Source of the DNA: Crocinitomicaceae bacterium
Lineage (GTDB): Bacteria; Bacteroidota; Bacteroidia; Flavobacteriales_D; Crocinitomicaceae
Direction: 5' to 3'
DNA: 64,000 nucleotides
Assembly: GCA_028689775.1 (NCBI GenBank)
Contig: JAQVCM010000014.1
Coordinates: 34,462 to 98,461 of the forward strand
In this document: positions 44,301 to 52,812 of the stretch, one piece after another
How the letters are laid out: each line of letters starts with the position of its first letter
Position numbering within the stretch: the stretch's first letter is position 1
The notes under the pieces: model-generated
The model's input: only the letters and a program-made list of their open reading frames with translations
Database searches by the model: none
Told to the model about the DNA's origin: nothing
Translations under genes and position numbers: made by a program

Positions 44301-45847
44301 ACATCCACTTTTCCTTGGAACAAATTATTGACAAAACTTGCTTCTGAAATTTGAATGTTTTGATAGGTATAATCATTGAATTCAAAACGGTTCAATTCCC
44401 CATTAATTTTGTTGAAATTCACATCTCCTTGGTCGAAGAAAAGTTCACCATTCATGAACATTTTTCCACTCAAAATGCCAATATTTGGTTCGTTTAACAA
44501 CTTTCCTAAATCCAAACTGTCGATGAGCAAATCATAGTCACTGGATTCGGACTCCTCAAAAGTAAACGAGTTTTTTTCTGAATTCCTTGAAAATAAGATT
44601 CCGTGGTCTAAGTGAACCGTGCCCACATTGGTTTTCAATTTCTCAATTTCCATCACAAACTGAGAGAAAAAACCATCAATTTTCAAATCTTGTGCCTCAA
44701 AATAACCGATTCGATGTACCAAATCATTCAATTCAATCCGCTGAATTTCGCCTGTTGAATTGACGGGTAATTTGAAGTTTTCAAGGTCTTCTAAATCCAA
44801 ATAAACATAAGATAATTTTTCTTGTAGAAAGGAATTATCCAAGCTTCTAAAATCGGGTAAATTAATGGTTCCAACAACTTGCGTACGATTTCCGGTATAC
44901 AGTTTTAAATTCGAAAACTTTAAATTCTTGACTTGTTTCGTAACCACGGCTTCCAACTGAACAATTTGATCCATTCCTTCCATGGCAGAAGCGAAATAAG
45001 AAACATCTTTCAGAGAAACCGTACTTTCATCGATTTTCACATCAAAAACTACACTGTCTTCAAAAGTTTGAAAATCAGCCAAAGAATGCATCAACAAATT
45101 CATTCTCGGCATAAAAATATTGGATTCTTCCGTTTCGATATACAAATTCCGCATTTTCAAACCTTCATCAGAAACTTTTGCAAATGCAGACATTCTTTTA
45201 AGGGAAAAACCACTTCGCTCTTGTGCTGAAAAATGCTTGATAAAAGTAGAAAAAACACCGTCTTTAATTGAAATCCTTCCTGCGGTTAAGAATACGTTTT
45301 TGAAATCTAAATAGTCGTAATCCATCCCAAAAGTTCCTTTCTCTTTTCGATTATCGTGGTAACTAAAATCAACCGCTGATAATTTAACCTCATCCACCGT
45401 AATGTCTATGGGTTTGGTTTTACTACTTGCCGTATCCGAAGAGAAATAATCGACAATAAAATCGTAATTGTAATCACCCGTTTCTTTCGCTCTGCTGAGA
45501 TTTATCACGCCATCTTGCAAGAACACTTGATCGATCGCCAGTAAATTTTTGAGTTGGCTGAATGATTTCAAAGTGACAAAAACGGTTCCTATCGAAGCAA
45601 TGGTGTCTTTATTTAAATCTTCAACATACACGCCATCCAAGGCAACTTTGTGGAAAAAAACAATGGATAAACGATCGATTCTGAACGTGGTATTTAGTTC
45701 TTTCGACAAATAACTGGTCGCTTTTTGAGCCAGATACGTTTGAACGTGAATTGAGCGAACGGCAAAGGCTAAAAAGATTATTAAAATCAATAGCCATTCA
45801 AAAACTCCACCAACAAATCTTCCTATTATTTTCAGTATTTTTGCCAT
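41321..45847 (-). CDS. tamB: TamB/DUF490-domain translocation and assembly protein
   Basis: 1508 residues. An N-terminal membrane anchor (FEWLLILIIFLAFAVRSIHV) is followed by a very long, repetitive beta-rich region (AsmA-like in the first ~600, with many SLDLGKLLNEP- and NGELFFDQGD-type strands). The C-terminal ~350 residues carry the DUF490 domain (GNVLLNGGNAKIAMFGVNFGV, NPLI-type LTDPLIRFNIEAP, LIGNKFQG). TamB-like proteins bridge inner and outer membranes and move phospholipids or help assemble outer-membrane proteins. Divergent from tsaD with a shared 21-bp start region. Confidence 0.88.
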   Translation of the reverse strand: MAKILKIIGRFVGGVFEWLLILIIFLAFAVRSIHVQTYLAQKATSYLSKELNTTFRIDRLSIVFFHKVALDGVYVEDLNKDTIASIGTVFVTLKSFSQLKNLLAIDQVFLQDGVINLSRAKETGDYNYDFIVDYFSSDTASSKTKPIDITVDEVKLSAVDFSYHDNRKEKGTFGMDYDYLDFKNVFLTAGRISIKDGVFSTFIKHFSAQERSGFSLKRMSAFAKVSDEGLKMRNLYIETEESNIFMPRMNLLMHSLADFQTFEDSVVFDVKIDESTVSLKDVSYFASAMEGMDQIVQLEAVVTKQVKNLKFSNLKLYTGNRTQVVGTINLPDFRSLDNSFLQEKLSYVYLDLEDLENFKLPVNSTGEIQRIELNDLVHRIGYFEAQDLKIDGFFSQFVMEIEKLKTNVGTVHLDHGILFSRNSEKNSFTFEESESSDYDLLIDSLDLGKLLNEPNIGILSGKMFMNGELFFDQGDVNFNKINGELNRFEFNDYTYQNIQISEASFVNNLFQGKVDVQDENLFLAYNGSLDFNKRQHFIFDVVIEKAHLNRLNFIESDTVIVFSSTFTADLAGTDINNYSGIVDLDSLKYKAGDKSFDVPRMGIQIQRSVEKDHLSLQSKILTADIEGKIDLNTIKQDFYNQFSRILPALFKHQKLAKSKIDNQFKFNLNIGEISDILNVFVPDLAIQSGTTIIGNFNGKSDDFVMDINSPYFRYGKIYATDLELHQEFGNASLDANYKVKTLHLNDSISVVNASFVSSGGNGDLHSTLSWNPATSNSSFFEWNTQILGLDKINLEILPSYFNIKEHRWDIAKTAQIAIEPKHIHIDNFLMKRDNQFISVDGALSEIQSESLVIQTNDFQLEDFSEIISLSGGLKGVVNARVVLSDPYTNMRFIGEAEIANFYVNNQEVGDVNVGGYWDKAKESINLNGDLIYKKEKTFTFHGDYYTKRKKNNLDFILDFDHTDIQFVNAFMDPLVVSNIKGLLSGNIQVSGSLQEPEIYGNVLLNGGNAKIAMFGVNFGVDGKIMVSKDMIAFDGIPVIDEEGNTGAATGTIFHENFSDWNFDFGINLNEYYDRDLRREVKVKNFLVMDTKYEEGIIYYGKGYATGNVNISGYADNLDIQVNLKTQPNTQINFPMFGASDIDENQSFTWVDKSLPLPSSVDKIDFTGVDLDLNIEVTPDAVLKLIFDDLTGDEITATGSGNIGIKLNNLNDLTMDGTYTVNKGKYNFVLSAIKKPFDIKPGGTITWNGGGAEDATLDLVALYTVTANVSEIAPELESKKSTSSSQIVYCNLFLTGNLTDPLIRFNIEAPKASKSARSAIARINNDQDELNRQFFSLLIGNKFQGNGAAGYGSSAALDALTSQINSVLGELSKDVRLNVGLHSDQPSGINSQEIGFETNVLNDKLSIRGSFGVENNSGTSQSTVIGNLNLEYILDEKGNFRVSIFNESNSYSVIQDKNVGQFTQGVGLQYKEQFHTYKDFRVLQVFLDVFRKDKHIKFTKKRRQKAVPK

Positions 45848-45854
45848 TCAAATA

Positions 45855-45862
45855 CAAAATTA
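45855..45862 (-). promoter_or_regulatory. -7 box (TAATTTTG) for tamB
   Basis: Exact TAnnTTTG on the minus strand, 7 nt before ATG 45847: a very short leader. It lies in the 21-bp gap between tamB and tsaD starts. Confidence 0.4.
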
Positions 45863-45868
45863 ACGAAA

Positions 45869-46891
45869 TTGGTTAATAATCATACCATCATCTTAGGGAT
45901 TGAGTCATCTTGTGATGATACTTCTGCCTCTGTTATCAAAAACGACACCGTTTTATCCAATGTAATTGCTGGTCAAGCGGTGCATGCAAAATATGGCGGA
46001 GTTGTACCCGAATTGGCATCTCGAGCACATCAACAAAACATCATTCCAGTCGTTGATGCTGCTATCAAAGAAGCTGGAATTTCAGCAGTTGATATTGATG
46101 CAATTGCATTCACAAAAGGTCCAGGATTAATGGGTTCTTTAGTGGTTGGCACCTCTTTTGCCAAGGCATTTGCGCTTGCGAAAAAAATTCCATTAATTGA
46201 TGTAAATCACATGCACGGACACGTGTTGGCGCACTTTATTGAGGAAGAAGGAAAATCGAAACCTAAATTTCCATTTTTGTGTTTAACCGTTTCAGGTGGT
46301 CATACGCAAATTGTTTTGGTGAAAGATTATTTGGACATGGAAGTAATCGGATCCACCATCGACGATGCCGCAGGAGAAGCTTTTGATAAAACAGCGAAAC
46401 TTTTGGGACTTCCTTATCCCGGAGGTCCGCTCGTAGATAAATACGCCAAATTGGGTGATGAGAATCGCTTTGAATTTGCAAAACCAAACATGCCGGGTTA
46501 TAATTACAGTTTTAGTGGATTGAAAACTTCGATTATGTATTTTTTGCAAAAAGAAGAGCAAAAACAAGCTGGATTCATGCAAACTGAAATCAATGACATT
46601 TGTGCGTCTGTGCAAAAATCGATTTTAGACATTCTGTTTGTGAAATTGATTCAAGCGAGTAAAGATTTAAACATTCAACAAATTGCAATTGCTGGCGGAG
46701 TTTCCGCAAATTCAGGATTGAGAAAAAAATTAGGCGAAATAGCAGCGCAAAATCACTGGGAAATTTACATTCCAAAAATGGAGTTTTGTACCGATAATGC
46801 GGCGATGATCGCCATAACGGGTTATTTCATGTATCAGAAAAAATTATTTGTTGACCAAACAATTAGTGCAGACGCACGATTGAAGTTTTAA
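45869..46891 (+). CDS. tsaD: tRNA threonylcarbamoyladenosine synthesis protein TsaD
   Basis: 340 residues. ILGIESSCDDTSASV (8-22), HMHGH (114-118, metal ligands H114/H118), TVSGGHTQ, DDAAGEAFDKTAKLLGLPYPGG and the late ITGY region are intact. It transfers the threonylcarbamoyl group to A37 of ANN-decoding tRNAs. The frame opens with TTG (45869); no ATG exists anywhere in the 40 bp upstream, and the sequence between it and ILGIESSCDD is only seven residues, so a non-ATG start is needed. Confidence 0.95.
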   Translation: MVNNHTIILGIESSCDDTSASVIKNDTVLSNVIAGQAVHAKYGGVVPELASRAHQQNIIPVVDAAIKEAGISAVDIDAIAFTKGPGLMGSLVVGTSFAKAFALAKKIPLIDVNHMHGHVLAHFIEEEGKSKPKFPFLCLTVSGGHTQIVLVKDYLDMEVIGSTIDDAAGEAFDKTAKLLGLPYPGGPLVDKYAKLGDENRFEFAKPNMPGYNYSFSGLKTSIMYFLQKEEQKQAGFMQTEINDICASVQKSILDILFVKLIQASKDLNIQQIAIAGGVSANSGLRKKLGEIAAQNHWEIYIPKMEFCTDNAAMIAITGYFMYQKKLFVDQTISADARLKF

Positions 46892-46915
46892 CAAGGAATT
46901 TCGGTGCAGAAATAC

Positions 46916-46923
46916 TACCTTTG
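46916..46923 (+). promoter_or_regulatory. -7 box (TACCTTTG) for the DnaQ-like gene
   Basis: Exact TAnnTTTG, 17 nt before ATG 46941. Confidence 0.5.
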
Positions 46924-46940
46924 AATTTAAGAAAAAAATT

Positions 46941-47810
46941 ATGAAACTAAAACTGGAAAGACCGCTTGCAATCTTCGACCTAGAAGCAACGGGATTAAAT
47001 ATTGCGAAAGATCGAATTGTTGAAATTGCAATCTTAAAAATACATCCCGACCAAACCGAAGAGACATTTTCTGCGCGTGTGAATCCAGAAATGATCATAC
47101 CACAAGAAGTTATTGAGATCCACGGAATCACAAACGAAGACATCAAAGATGCGCCGACATTCAAAGATTTGGTTTCAAAAATTGAAGCTTTTATTGGCGA
47201 TGCAGATTTGGGTGGATACAATTCCAACAAATTTGACATCCCGATGTTGGCCGAAGAAATGCTTCGCGCTGGAAGTACCTTCAATCTGACAAACCGAAAG
47301 TTCATCGATGTGCAGAATATTTTCCATAAAATGGAGCAAAGAACGCTCTCTGCTGCATACATGTTCTATTGCAACGAAGATTTAAACAATGCCCATTCGG
47401 CACAAGCAGATACGACTGCAACTTGGGAAGTACTGAAAGCACAATTGGAAAAATACCCCGATTTAAAAGGAGAAATTAACTTTTTAGCAGACTTCTCTAA
47501 AGGAGGAAATTTCAACAACCTCGATTTCGCTGGTCGTTTGGGAATTGATGAAAATGGTGATGCTGTGTACAATTTCGGTAAACACAAAGGAAAAACCGTT
47601 CGACAAGTACACCACGAAGAACCAGGATATTACGGCTGGTTTGTTTCTGAATCAACCGATTTTCCAAAGTTCACTAAAATGAAGTTGAAGGAAGAAATGG
47701 AAAAAATAAAAGCAGAAGCAAAACAACAAAAACCCGCTCCAGATTCTAGAAAATCAAGCATCAAACCAGATAGTTTAGAAGCGCTAAAACAAAAATTTGG
47801 AGGTAAATAA
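46941..47810 (+). CDS. DnaQ-like 3'-5' exonuclease with C-terminal DUF3820-like domain
   Basis: 289 residues. The DEDDh exonuclease core has D13/E15 in IFDLEATGLN, IHGITNEDIKDAPTFKDL, YNSNKFDIPML and HSAQADTTATWEVL (catalytic His/Asp). After ~residue 205 a second small domain reads FGKHKGKTVRQVHHEEPGYYGWF, as in exonuclease-X-type tails. The C-terminus is Lys/Gln-rich. It may be a proofreading-type exonuclease or an RNase T-like enzyme; it is not the replicative epsilon subunit with certainty. The next gene begins 6 bp later. Confidence 0.87.
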   Translation: MKLKLERPLAIFDLEATGLNIAKDRIVEIAILKIHPDQTEETFSARVNPEMIIPQEVIEIHGITNEDIKDAPTFKDLVSKIEAFIGDADLGGYNSNKFDIPMLAEEMLRAGSTFNLTNRKFIDVQNIFHKMEQRTLSAAYMFYCNEDLNNAHSAQADTTATWEVLKAQLEKYPDLKGEINFLADFSKGGNFNNLDFAGRLGIDENGDAVYNFGKHKGKTVRQVHHEEPGYYGWFVSESTDFPKFTKMKLKEEMEKIKAEAKQQKPAPDSRKSSIKPDSLEALKQKFGGK

Positions 47811-47816
47811 AACACG

Positions 47817-48428
47817 ATGAAGATAATTTGTATTGGAAGAAATTACGCAGAACATGCGAAAGAAATGAACGCTGCGGTTCCAGAAAATCCCGTATTTTTC
47901 TTAAAGCCAGACAGCGCCTTATTGCCGCCTAAAAATCCATTTTATTACCCAGAATTCACCAAAGATTTGCATTATGAATGTGAAGTTGTTGTGAAAATCA
48001 ATAAATTGGGTAAAAATATTTCAGAGAAATTCGCACATACCTATTACGATGAAATCGGATTGGGAATTGACTTTACAGCACGAGATTTACAACAGAAATG
48101 CAAAGAAAAAGGTTTGCCTTGGGAAATTGCAAAATCGTTCGATCACAGCGCACCAACTTCGCCAATCTTTCTTAATAAATCGACCTTGAATTTGGAAGCA
48201 ATGAATTTCTCTTTGAAGAAAAATGAGGAAATTGTTCAAGTTGGAAATACAAAAGACATGCTGTTCAACATCGATCAAATCATTGCATACATTTCTCAAT
48301 TCTTGACCTTGAAAATAGGAGATTTAATTTTTACGGGAACACCTGCAGGCGTTGGACCTGTTCAGATTGGAGATAAATTGATTGGATATATTGAAGAGCA
48401 GAAAATGTTTGAGGTAAGGATTAAATAG
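47817..48428 (+). CDS. Fumarylacetoacetate hydrolase (FAH) family protein
   Basis: 203 residues. MKIICIGRNYAEHAKEMN is the start of the short FAH-fold enzymes; HYECEVVVKI supplies the metal-binding E-x-E, and DFTARDLQQKCKEKGLPWEIAKSFD plus IFTGTPAGVGPVQ are conserved. Members hydrolyse or decarboxylate acylpyruvates and oxaloacetate with Mg. The exact substrate is unknown. Six bp after the exonuclease, so probably co-transcribed. Confidence 0.9.
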   Translation: MKIICIGRNYAEHAKEMNAAVPENPVFFLKPDSALLPPKNPFYYPEFTKDLHYECEVVVKINKLGKNISEKFAHTYYDEIGLGIDFTARDLQQKCKEKGLPWEIAKSFDHSAPTSPIFLNKSTLNLEAMNFSLKKNEEIVQVGNTKDMLFNIDQIIAYISQFLTLKIGDLIFTGTPAGVGPVQIGDKLIGYIEEQKMFEVRIK

Positions 48429-48533
48429 GGAGATTGACAGATCACGCACGGCAGATCATCCATCACCACCAAACGACAGCGTCGAACTTTTAGTGGAAAA
48501 AAAAAGCAATCTTCTCAACTCAATATTTTTTCG

Positions 48534-48541
48534 TATTTTTG
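48534..48541 (+). promoter_or_regulatory. -7 box (TATTTTTG)
   Basis: Exact TAnnTTTG, 49 nt upstream of ATG 48591. Confidence 0.4.
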
Positions 48542-48590
48542 ACTAAATAAAAGCGTCACGAAAACGAATCGTTTTTAAAATTAAATCAAC

Positions 48591-49235
48591 ATGATGAAAT
48601 CCTTTTTTATTTGCTTTTTAAGCCTTCTTTTTGTCGGAACTGTTTCGGCACAAGAAGATATTCGCACTGCGCCAGATTCGATGTTAATCCAATTATCTGG
48701 TGTCATCGTTTCCAGTGATAGTTTGACCCAAATGCCTTTTGCAACTGTTTTTAACCGTCAAAGTAGACGAGGAACTTTAGCGGATTATTACGGATTTTTC
48801 TCCATGGTTGTTTTACCAGGTGATACCTTAATGTTCAGTTATTACGGATACAAAACCTCCTCTTTCATCGTTCCGGATTCGCTCAAAGAAAATCGCTATT
48901 CCATGATTCACATGATGTACGAAAGTGGTGAAGAATTACCAGAAATTACGGTTTATCCTTGGCCTTCTCGCGAAGATTTTGCCCGTGCATTTTTAGAAAT
49001 GAAACCGTATGACGATGCCTTGAGAAGAGCTCAAAAACAATTGTCAGGTGAAAGTTTGGCCTTTGCGGCAGGTCGTTTATCAACAGATGCATCCTTGACA
49101 TACAGTTGGCAACAAAATCAACAGAACTCAAAATTATACACCATGGGACAAAGTCCTGTGAACAACTTATTCAATCCGTACTCTTGGGCTTCCTTTATTC
49201 AAGCTTGGAAATCGGGTAAACTCGTCAGAGAATAA
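48591..49235 (+). CDS. Exported protein with carboxypeptidase-like regulatory domain
   Basis: 214 residues. Signal peptide (FFICFLSLLFVGTVSA). Residues ~33-105 form a CarboxypepD_reg-like beta sandwich: LSGVIVSSDSLTQMPFATVF, GTLADYYGFFSMVVLPGDTLMFSYYGYK. The same domain stands at the N-terminus of TonB-dependent receptors; here no receptor barrel follows, only ~110 residues including ITVYPWPSREDFARAFLEMK and a Gln/Asn-rich stretch. Bacteroidota carry such short proteins in the periplasm; function unknown. Monocistronic. Confidence 0.75.
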   Translation: MMKSFFICFLSLLFVGTVSAQEDIRTAPDSMLIQLSGVIVSSDSLTQMPFATVFNRQSRRGTLADYYGFFSMVVLPGDTLMFSYYGYKTSSFIVPDSLKENRYSMIHMMYESGEELPEITVYPWPSREDFARAFLEMKPYDDALRRAQKQLSGESLAFAAGRLSTDASLTYSWQQNQQNSKLYTMGQSPVNNLFNPYSWASFIQAWKSGKLVRE

Positions 49236-49301
49236 AACCACCAAAACGATTCTGTTTTCCTCTTGGAATGCAGAAAGGATAATCGATACAACCACTTTTT
49301 A

Positions 49302-51320
49302 ATGGATTTTAAATTAGTTTCAGATTTCTCACCTACTGGCGATCAACCAGAGGCAATCAAACAATTGGTGAAAGGCGTTGAAGAAAACGTTGAACATCAA
49401 ACGTTGCTTGGTGTGACTGGAAGTGGAAAAACATTTACCATTGCCAATGTTATTCAACAAATTAATCGTCCGACTTTAATCCTTTCGCATAACAAAACCT
49501 TAGCGGCTCAACTTTATGGGGAATTCAAACAATTTTTTCCTGAAAATTCGGTAGAATATTTTGTTTCGTACTATGATTACTATCAGCCGGAAGCCTATCT
49601 GCCAACAACGGATACCTTCATTGAGAAAGATTTAGCGATTAATGACGAATTAGAAAAACTGAGATTATCAGCAACTTCTGCCCTACTTTCTGGACGCAAA
49701 GATGTAATCGTTGTTTCATCCGTTTCGTGTATTTACGGAATCGGAAATCCAAGTGAGTTTGAAAAAAGTATTCTTCACCTGAAAAAAGGTGAAAAAGTTT
49801 CTCGTAACAAATTTCTGTTGAGACTGGTTGAGAATTTATATTCTAGATCGGTAGATGAATTTAAAAGAGGAACTTTTCGCGTTAAAGGAGACATCATTGA
49901 TGTGTATTTGGCTTATGCCGATTATGCAGTTCGTTTTGAGTTTTGGGGCGATGAAATTGAAGCTATCAGTGCTGTTGATCCCATTTCGATGAATAAAATT
50001 GAAGCGTACGACCAAATCGATATTTATCCAGCCAACATTTTCGTTTCCACACCAGAAACCACCCGAAGAGCCATCAACCAAATCGGAGAAGACATGGTGA
50101 AAGAGGTTGAAGGTTTTAAATTAGAAGGAAAAACGACCGAAGCAAATCGCTTGGAAGAACGTGTTTCTTACGACATGGAAATGATGCGTGAACTTGGCTA
50201 TTGTTCTGGAATTGAAAATTATTCTCGCTATTTTGACGAACGACTACCAGGAACAAGACCTTTCTGTTTGATTGATTATTTTCCGAAAGATTTCTTGATG
50301 GTCGTCGATGAAAGTCACGTTACTTTGCCGCAAATCCGTGCAATGTATGGCGGCGATCGATCTCGAAAAATAAACTTGGTTGATTTTGGTTTCCGATTGG
50401 AAGCTGCCATGGACAATCGCCCTTTGAAATTTGAAGAGTTTGAAGAAATTACCAATCAAATGATTTATGTTTCTGCAACACCAGCTAATTTTGAATTGGA
50501 AAAATCAGAAGGTGTGATTGTAGAGCAATTAATTCGTCCAACTGGTTTGTTGGATCCAAACATTGAAGTTCGACCAAGTCATAATCAAATCGATGATTTA
50601 ATTGAAGAAATTCAAATCCGAATCACCAAAGACGAACGAACTTTAGTAACTACGCTGACCAAGCGAATGGCAGAAGAACTTCAAAAATACCTCGATAAAA
50701 TTGGAATTCCGTGTCGATACATTCACAGCGAAGTCGATACGATTGAACGAGTTGAGATTTTACGTCAATTACGTTTAGGAGATTTTGATGTTTTAATTGG
50801 CGTCAATTTACTTCGTGAAGGACTCGATTTACCCGAAGTTTCTTTGGTAGCCATCATCGATGCAGACAAAGAAGGATTCTTGAGAGATGAACGTTCTTTG
50901 GTACAAACGGTCGGAAGAGCAGCACGAAATGTCAATGGTTTGGTGATTATGTATGCTGACAAAGTAACCGATTCCATGGAAAGAACCATCTCCGAAACTG
51001 CTCGTCGACGAGCGATGCAAATCGCATACAACGAAGCACACAATCAAGTTCCAACGGCGTTGAATAAGTCACGAGATAAAATTATGAATTCAACCACGGT
51101 TGCAGATGGAGATTATGAAAACCGTCATCCAACGATTGATCCTGACTTTAAAATGACTTCTGCAGCAGATCCTGGGGTGAGTTATTTATCGCCAGAACAG
51201 TTAGATAAAAACATTGCATCCACCAAAAAAGAGATGAATAAAGCTGCCAAAGATTTAGATTTCCTTGAAGCTGCGAGATTAAGAGATGAGTTGTTTGCTT
51301 TACAAAAGCTCGTGAAATAA
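49302..51320 (+). CDS. uvrB: UvrABC excinuclease subunit B
   Basis: 672 residues from ATG 49302 (MDFKLVSDFSPTGDQPEAI), the conserved start; a TTG at 49263 would add 13 unrelated residues. Walker A GVTGSGKTFTIANV, the beta-hairpin YYDYYQPEAYLPTTDTFIEK, helicase motifs (DESHVTLPQ, VGRAARN) and the C-terminal UVR domain (KEMNKAAKDLDFLEAARLRDEL) are intact. It verifies damage and loads UvrC in nucleotide excision repair. uvrA and uvrC are not in view. Confidence 0.97.
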   Translation: MDFKLVSDFSPTGDQPEAIKQLVKGVEENVEHQTLLGVTGSGKTFTIANVIQQINRPTLILSHNKTLAAQLYGEFKQFFPENSVEYFVSYYDYYQPEAYLPTTDTFIEKDLAINDELEKLRLSATSALLSGRKDVIVVSSVSCIYGIGNPSEFEKSILHLKKGEKVSRNKFLLRLVENLYSRSVDEFKRGTFRVKGDIIDVYLAYADYAVRFEFWGDEIEAISAVDPISMNKIEAYDQIDIYPANIFVSTPETTRRAINQIGEDMVKEVEGFKLEGKTTEANRLEERVSYDMEMMRELGYCSGIENYSRYFDERLPGTRPFCLIDYFPKDFLMVVDESHVTLPQIRAMYGGDRSRKINLVDFGFRLEAAMDNRPLKFEEFEEITNQMIYVSATPANFELEKSEGVIVEQLIRPTGLLDPNIEVRPSHNQIDDLIEEIQIRITKDERTLVTTLTKRMAEELQKYLDKIGIPCRYIHSEVDTIERVEILRQLRLGDFDVLIGVNLLREGLDLPEVSLVAIIDADKEGFLRDERSLVQTVGRAARNVNGLVIMYADKVTDSMERTISETARRRAMQIAYNEAHNQVPTALNKSRDKIMNSTTVADGDYENRHPTIDPDFKMTSAADPGVSYLSPEQLDKNIASTKKEMNKAAKDLDFLEAARLRDELFALQKLVK

Positions 51321-51333
51321 AATTTAGTGTACA

Positions 51334-51723
51334 ATGAAACCAATCAATTCAACCGCTTGGAATAAAAATAAAACTTTGAATCTTCTGTTCTTTTGTTATT
51401 TGCTGACCTTGCTAATCTTGCTCTTGATGCCAACAGACAATGGGATTAAACTCAATAAATTCTTCCTCGGATTTCGAACAGATCATTTCATTCACGCTTC
51501 CTTGTTTTTACCTATCATGCCTTTTTTCAGGCTGAAAGCAATTTACAAGAATCGAAGTCCAAAATTCATCAAATACTTTTTGATCGGTGTGTTGTTTGCT
51601 CTTACTTTTGAATCGCTTCAATTGCTCGTTCCATATCGCTCATTTGATCCAACTGACATTCTTGCCAACATCACAGGAATCTCAATCGGTAGTTTGGCAT
51701 TTTTGTGGAAACCCAAACGATAA
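51334..51723 (+). CDS. VanZ-family small membrane protein
   Basis: 129 residues. Four hydrophobic segments: LLFFCYLLTLLILLLMP, a short helix near residue 55 (FIHASLFLPIMPFF), FLIGVLFALTFESLQLLVP and ILANITGISIGSLAFL. FRTDHFIHASLFLPIM and ESLQLLVPYRSFDPTDILAN match the VanZ consensus (DKxxHxxxF, E-x-x-Q-x-x-x-x-x-R-xxDxxD). Function outside teicoplanin resistance is unknown. It starts 13 bp after uvrB, probably in its transcript. Confidence 0.83.
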   Translation: MKPINSTAWNKNKTLNLLFFCYLLTLLILLLMPTDNGIKLNKFFLGFRTDHFIHASLFLPIMPFFRLKAIYKNRSPKFIKYFLIGVLFALTFESLQLLVPYRSFDPTDILANITGISIGSLAFLWKPKR

Positions 51724-51783
51724 AACCAGTTGTGATTTTTTCATTAAAATCCAAGAATTCTTATCAAGTTACATCTTCAGGTT

Positions 51784-52812
51784 TTAATGATCGCAAGCGC
51801 GACCTTTTGCCTCACCGAGTTGAAATAAAGCATCTAATTCAGCCAATTCTTTCAACAATTCAGCAGATGGCGGAACATTTTGTAATTTGGATAAATCTGG
51901 TTGTCCAGCATCGACCCAAGCAGTGTACCACATCGAACCAACAGAAATAATCGCATTTCGCATCCTTCTTTCAACCATTCCGTTCATGCGTTTATGGTAT
52001 TCTTGCGAAAAATCGTAGGAATAAGTTTGAATGGTCAAATTTCCTCGTTGCTCAAAAGCATATTTTTTATCCGTAGGAAATTCATTGGTCAATTCTTTTT
52101 CAAAACGCAAAACGGTATCTAAGGAACTGTGTGATTGTTTTACATAATTCCAAGCGCTTTCTAGCGGATCTTCGATGTACTTACTTTTTCCAACAAAATA
52201 ATTGTAATCATCCATGTTGATTTCCACCAACCTACTTTCCCACAAACCATGAATACCGCGTTGACCTGTCATTTGACCGTTGTAATTTTCTGTGGTATGA
52301 AGTGGAACATGTGCATCGCCGATATAATGGCCAATTTCAGTCGAATACTTTAAGATTAGATCAACATTTTTGGATTCAAAAGCACGTTGTAATTTATATT
52401 TCATGGTCAAAATATGCCATGGAACAATTCCGTATGACCTCAAGGTATCTTCCGTAAATTTCTCGACTGCAGCTTTCCAATGTTTTGGAACGACTTCAAA
52501 CGGATTTTCACCATACTTTTCGTAATAATCAATGTCAATGTAGTGACATTCCGCTTCGCCTTTCATTGCATACCGCCGTTTGTCTGGATCTACAGCATGT
52601 TCCGTGATGTATTCAATGTGATCTTTGTAAAATCCAAACATTTCTGGCGGAAGTGTAAAAATCGCTACGCGATTGATGCGTTTGTGTCCGTAAAATCCCC
52701 ACGCAGAAGAAGTGGAAGTGTTTGTAATCCATGTAAAGGAACAAGCAAAAAGGGCAAATGCCGCAACAATTATTACGCTTGATTTATTCTTGAAGTTGAA
52801 CCAGTTTTCCAT
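51784..52812 (-). CDS. S1/P1 nuclease / zinc-dependent phospholipase C-like exported hydrolase
   Basis: 342 residues. A signal-anchor (VIIVAAFALFACSFTWIT) precedes AWGFYGHKRINRVA: W38 and H43 are the metal ligands at the mature N-terminus in S1/P1 nucleases. Further ligands lie in HYIDID, HYIGDAHVPLHTTENY and HGLWESRL. Such enzymes bind three zinc ions and cleave single-stranded nucleic acid or phospholipids. Whether nuclease or lipase is open. Its start overlaps the upstream ComB-like gene by 29 bp, indicating coupling. Confidence 0.78.
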   Translation of the reverse strand: MENWFNFKNKSSVIIVAAFALFACSFTWITNTSTSSAWGFYGHKRINRVAIFTLPPEMFGFYKDHIEYITEHAVDPDKRRYAMKGEAECHYIDIDYYEKYGENPFEVVPKHWKAAVEKFTEDTLRSYGIVPWHILTMKYKLQRAFESKNVDLILKYSTEIGHYIGDAHVPLHTTENYNGQMTGQRGIHGLWESRLVEINMDDYNYFVGKSKYIEDPLESAWNYVKQSHSSLDTVLRFEKELTNEFPTDKKYAFEQRGNLTIQTYSYDFSQEYHKRMNGMVERRMRNAIISVGSMWYTAWVDAGQPDLSKLQNVPPSAELLKELAELDALFQLGEAKGRACDH

